Assembly: GCA_021636625.1 (NCBI GenBank)
Contig: JAJWLX010000005.1
Coordinates: 1-64,000, forward strand
DNA: 64,000 nucleotides
Origin: Prevotella sp.
GTDB taxonomy: Bacteria; Bacteroidota; Bacteroidia; Bacteroidales; Bacteroidaceae
Direction of reading: 5' to 3'
Part shown: positions 61,288 through 64,000 of the stretch, one piece after another
How the letters are laid out: the number at the start of each line of letters is the position of its first letter
How positions within the stretch are numbered: position 1 is the stretch's first letter
Program-made: the position numbers and the translations under genes
Notes under the pieces: generated by a model
Database searches by the model: none
Told to the model about the DNA's origin: nothing
The model's input: only the letters and a program-made list of their open reading frames with translations

Positions 61288-61323
61288 GCAAGTCCATTTT
61301 TTATAATTCTCATAGTTTAAGCT

Positions 61324-61364
61324 GGCGAGGCGATGCTGATATGCTCGCCTCGCCTTTTGTTTTT
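61324..61364 (+). terminator. Terminator inside the head operon
   Basis: GGCGAGGCG (61324-61332) pairs perfectly with CGCCTCGCC (61346-61354), followed by TTTTGTTTTT. It ends a few bases before the next start at 61369, so it may set different levels for the capsid genes and those downstream. Confidence 0.8.
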
Positions 61365-61368
61365 AGAT

Positions 61369-62337
61369 ATGGTTGATAAAGCATTCACAAAGAAAATCAG
61401 TCAGTGGTTCGAGAGTGAACATACTGACGAGAATATTCGGGAAGGAGCAATGATGCTCCTGCAGATTAATAACAATAAACATCTCTATCAGGTCATCAGC
61501 TTCAATCCGCAGGGTAAGCTGGAACTGCTCAAATATGAGCTGCGCAAGCATCTCAACTATCGCAATGCAGGTATGACCCTTGATGAGGTCAGAGCATACG
61601 ACAGCAAGGTGACTCCTATCCTTCAGGTTGCAGTAGATCGTACTACTGAAGCTGATGAGCAGGCGCCTGATTTTATTCCTCATCTCCCTCAACTCTGCGG
61701 GGATAATGTAGTACTCTGCCCTGAAGCCATCATTGCAAAAGGTAAGCGTGAGGACCACAATCAGCTCCCTGCTCATATCCAGGATGTCTGGGAGGCTAAT
61801 GCAGCGCTGTGGAAGAAAATCAAGGAGCATTTCGAGGCTTGCAAGGCATACACTCAGTCTTGCGACAGATACGAGGGATTGCATGCTGCAGATGAGGGCT
61901 TCCAGCAACTCCTCGGCACGCTTAAGCAGGAGTACTACGCATACAAGCAGGGCATGGAGGTCTATGACCATGCCACTGTGACGAATCCAGAAGATGAGCC
62001 GGAAGAGCAGCAGACCGATGCTGCCATCACCGCCAAGCAGATAAGCAATGCGCGATCCTATATCACAAAAAGCCTACCGAAGATTATCGAGTTGCAGGAG
62101 AGTGGTGAGGCAGACAAGGCTGCTGCCTTGCGTGACAAGGTCAACGAGCGAGTGCAGCTGCTTGTTTCTGCCAAGGCTGAACTCACAGCTGATACAATCG
62201 CAAAGATTCAGCAGGCAGGCATAGAAATGCAGCCAGCTGAAGAGCAGCAGGTAGAGGAAAATGCAGCTGAGACAGAGGAGAAGGTAGATGAGAGCGAATC
62301 AGATTCAACAAGTTCTGAAGCCGCTTCAGCAGAGTAG
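61369..62337 (+). CDS. Conserved prophage protein, 322 residues
   Basis: From the ATG at 61369 (MVDKAFTKKISQWFESEHTD); a start at 61333 lies inside the terminator. Features: EGAMMLLQINNNKHLYQVIS, LELLKYELRKHLNYRNAGMT and AIIAKGKREDHNQLPAHIQ, then a Gln/Glu-rich, probably flexible C-terminus. It resembles proteins common in Bacteroidales prophages, with no known function. The next gene begins 50 bases before its stop in another frame. Confidence 0.6.
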   Translation: MVDKAFTKKISQWFESEHTDENIREGAMMLLQINNNKHLYQVISFNPQGKLELLKYELRKHLNYRNAGMTLDEVRAYDSKVTPILQVAVDRTTEADEQAPDFIPHLPQLCGDNVVLCPEAIIAKGKREDHNQLPAHIQDVWEANAALWKKIKEHFEACKAYTQSCDRYEGLHAADEGFQQLLGTLKQEYYAYKQGMEVYDHATVTNPEDEPEEQQTDAAITAKQISNARSYITKSLPKIIELQESGEADKAAALRDKVNERVQLLVSAKAELTADTIAKIQQAGIEMQPAEEQQVEENAAETEEKVDESESDSTSSEAASAE

Positions 62338-62785
62338 ATCGCAGGTCTTTCTAGGTCAAGGCCTTCACACTCTAGGCTTGTTAGGCTGGATTCTGGAGCA
62401 GACCGGTCCGGCAGATGTTGCCGTCACGACCTTCTCTACTTCCGACGCTTTCTTGTGTGGAGTCATCAACCTTCGCAAGCGAGGGTTGATAGACCATTCT
62501 ACGTTAGTGGCTGACATTAAAGCTTCAAGCAAAACTTTAAAGCTAAAACGCTTGATGACAGAGGCTTTTGATGAGGTTAAGCTTACGCTTAATCATTCCA
62601 AGATTATGTTGGTCAGTAACGCAGAGTGGTTAGTCTCCGTGATTACATCGCAGAATCAGACGTATGGTGATCGAGCGGAATGCACCTTCATCTCTCTCGA
62701 TAGAGACGTCTATCTCGATATTCATAACATGCTCAATAATTTGCTAGATGATAAGAACACAATTTCCATTCCTCGAGGAGAGTGA
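62288..62785 (+). CDS. PLD-like domain protein, 165 residues
   Basis: The core GPADVAVTTFSTSDAFLCGV, KSST-like ASSKTLKLKRLMTEAFDEVK and NHSKIMLVSNAEWLVSVITS resembles a phospholipase-D-like fold with a single HxK motif (HSK). Members can act as nucleases after dimerisation. Its start overlaps the upstream gene by 50 bases, so the beginning is not fully certain. It may be a nuclease linked to DNA packaging. Confidence 0.6.
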   Translation: MRANQIQQVLKPLQQSRSQVFLGQGLHTLGLLGWILEQTGPADVAVTTFSTSDAFLCGVINLRKRGLIDHSTLVADIKASSKTLKLKRLMTEAFDEVKLTLNHSKIMLVSNAEWLVSVITSQNQTYGDRAECTFISLDRDVYLDIHNMLNNLLDDKNTISIPRGE

Positions 62786-63059
62786 ATTGTACCTGCAGGC
62801 GGTATATGATTATGCAAAGACCATGACGCCAGTGGAGGAGATTCCCATCCTGATGGACCTGCCTCCCGATGAGTCTGTGGCTATGCAACTGGAGCTGCAG
62901 GAGCCTAGATCGCCATATCGCAGGCGCTATCTTAGAGGTTTAGCGGAGACAGCTAATGAGTTGAGAACCAACAATATTGCATTGGCAAATGTCGGTTCTC
63001 CTGGTGCATATCAGGCAGTGATGACTCAGCTATCGCAGATTATTGCCAAAATCTCTTGA
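62748..63059 (+). CDS. Prophage protein of unknown function, 103 residues
   Basis: Begins MIRTQFPFLEESELYLQAVY, overlapping the PLD-like gene by 38 bases. Helical and acidic, with MTPVEEIPILMDLPPDESVA and RRRYLRGLAETANELRTN. No family recognised. Tightly packed with the terminase genes. Confidence 0.55.
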   Translation: MIRTQFPFLEESELYLQAVYDYAKTMTPVEEIPILMDLPPDESVAMQLELQEPRSPYRRRYLRGLAETANELRTNNIALANVGSPGAYQAVMTQLSQIIAKIS

Positions 63060-63060
63060 T

Positions 63061-63651
63061 ATGAGTCTTCCAGTCAATGTAGATGATTACATGAAGTACA
63101 TGCCTCTCAACGAGGATGAGCTTCAAGACCTTCATCTCTCCGCTATCGTCAAGGCGAGAGTGGAGAGACTTCGGGGGTGCTATGCCTTCTGGCTGCGCTA
63201 CCCTCGATACACCGTCCGTGAGATGGTTGATCAGGATAAGGCAATGTTCGGTGTAAGCGAGAGCCAGGCATACGATGATATCCATCTCTGCCAGCTGATG
63301 CTGGGCAACCTCAATGCGGCATCCAAGGAGTTTTGGCGGTGGAAGGTCAATCAGGAGATTGACGAGGATCGCAAAGCAGCCTTGGCTGCAGGTGACTTCC
63401 GAGCGCTTGCCGTGATGCAGAAGAACCGCATCAAGAACAATCGCACCGATACTCCTGATGAACCAGAACTGGCTTTCGACAAGATTGTTCCTGTCGAATT
63501 CCGTATGACAGATGACCCGACGGTCATCGGTTTGCAGAAGATTCCTAATCTTCGAGCAAAAATCAAGAAAATGGAGAAGCGCTATTCTATGCCTGACATA
63601 GAAGACGCAGATTTTGAGGAGATTCCAGATGATAGCAGCAAATCAACCTAA
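63061..63651 (+). CDS. Putative small terminase subunit
   Basis: 196 residues from the ATG at 63061 (MSLPVNVDDYMKYMPLNEDE). Helical N-terminus with VREMVDQDKAMFGVSESQAY, a possible helix-turn-helix, and an acidic C-terminus (DIEDADFEEIPDD). It overlaps the large terminase gene by 23 bases. The call is by position and size; small terminases vary greatly in sequence. Confidence 0.6.
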   Translation: MSLPVNVDDYMKYMPLNEDELQDLHLSAIVKARVERLRGCYAFWLRYPRYTVREMVDQDKAMFGVSESQAYDDIHLCQLMLGNLNAASKEFWRWKVNQEIDEDRKAALAAGDFRALAVMQKNRIKNNRTDTPDEPELAFDKIVPVEFRMTDDPTVIGLQKIPNLRAKIKKMEKRYSMPDIEDADFEEIPDDSSKST

Positions 63652-64000
63652 GCAGCTCTTCTTCAACGATGTGCAGTCTCGTGTCCTGCAGATTATGCCC
63701 AAGACGCTTATCTGCGAGTGGGGACGCGGTACCGGAAAGGGTGTGGTCGAAGCAGGCCGCATCCTCTATGCCGTTCAGCATATGCCAGGCTGCTGCCTCG
63801 GCATGGTGGCTCCCTCCGTCAAGCGATGTCAGACCAATATCCTGCCATCTGCCTTGGTGCATCTCGAGGAGTGGGGATATAAGCGAGACGTTCACTACAT
63901 TGTTGGTAAAAAGCCGTGGAAGGCGCTGCACTGGCAGGATCCGCACTTTCAGCCGATGAACTGGGAGAACACCGTGGCATTCTATAATGGTAGCTACCTC
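63629..64000 (+). CDS. Phage terminase large subunit, cut by window end
   Basis: 124 residues visible (MIAANQPKQLFFNDVQSRVL...). The ATPase Walker A loop is CEWGRGTGKGVVEAGRI, followed by the adenine-side region LGMVAPSVKRCQTNILPSAL. The protein packs phage DNA into the head. The C-terminal nuclease lies outside the window. The start overlaps the preceding gene by 23 bases. Confidence 0.82.
   Translation, partial: MIAANQPKQLFFNDVQSRVLQIMPKTLICEWGRGTGKGVVEAGRILYAVQHMPGCCLGMVAPSVKRCQTNILPSALVHLEEWGYKRDVHYIVGKKPWKALHWQDPHFQPMNWENTVAFYNGSYL

Larger units (their letters stand above)
49640..64000. mobile_element. Prophage, left part (right end outside window)
   Basis: The stretch changes from chromosomal genes to phage genes after 49633: repressor/Cro-like switch, small early genes, primase-helicase, prohead protease, capsid, small and large terminase. 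The left boundary lies somewhere in 49634-49761 and cannot be fixed, because no attachment repeat can be tested without the right end. No integrase or transposase gene is visible here. Confidence 0.8.

Overview
The window looks like a chromosomal segment of a Prevotellaceae bacterium (order Bacteroidales, close to Segatella/Prevotella copri). The clues are the gene content: a DUF3109 protein, a DUF4292 lipoprotein, a GlsA/GlsB-like glycine-lipid gene pair, fimbrillin-type lipoproteins and a Bacteroidetes-style division/cell-wall cluster. Promoters also fit: many carry the Bacteroidales -7 element TAnnTTTG. Assignments come from reading the sequence by eye. No database search was run.

Positions 1-25300 are core genome. 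They hold a DUF3109 protein cut by the window edge, a secreted carbohydrate-binding-like protein, a GH95 alpha-L-fucosidase, gyrB, rpsT with tRNA-Glu, and recO. Then comes the complete dcw cluster on the minus strand, read from right to left: rsmH, ftsL-like, ftsI, murE, mraY, murD, ftsW, murG, murC, ftsQ, ftsA, ftsZ. It makes the UDP-MurNAc-pentapeptide and lipid II precursors, methylates 16S rRNA and builds the division ring. mraZ is not in front of rsmH. A divergent glsA-glsB-like pair follows.

Positions 25300-34000 are accessory. A small BRO/antirepressor-like gene lies between two palindromic repeat elements. Next is a five-gene minus-strand surface operon: an OmpA-like protein, an Mfa2/DUF5119-like anchor, two fimbrillin-like lipoproteins, and a fimbrillin-like lipoprotein with a BspA-type leucine-rich-repeat tail. 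Upstream of it is a membrane-anchored AraC-type regulator whose reading frame is broken exactly at an eight-guanine tract. Loss of one G fuses the membrane half to the DNA-binding half. This suggests slipped-strand phase variation of a fimbrial regulator. Repeated GTGT(A/C)TACTT-like sites lie in front of the genes it could control.

Positions 34000-49640 are core genome again: dgt, dut, a TPR protein, a DUF4292 lipoprotein, an EnvC-like LytM protein, an M20 deacylase (arginine pathway), an acyl-CoA synthetase, prfB, a 49-residue membrane protein, a CYTH protein, two tandem sodium symporters and a ComEA-like helix-hairpin-helix protein.

From about 49760 to the right edge is a prophage. It has a divergent repressor/Cro-like switch with a palindromic operator, a LuxR-type regulator, four tiny early proteins and a large CHC2-Toprim-ATPase primase/helicase. 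A group II intron sits just after the primase terminator. It is followed by an iteron-like array of GTGGCAATT repeats that may be a replication origin or partition site, then a ClpP-type prohead protease, a putative major capsid protein, small virion proteins, a PLD-like protein and the terminase genes. The large terminase is cut by the window end. No integrase or transposase is visible in this part.
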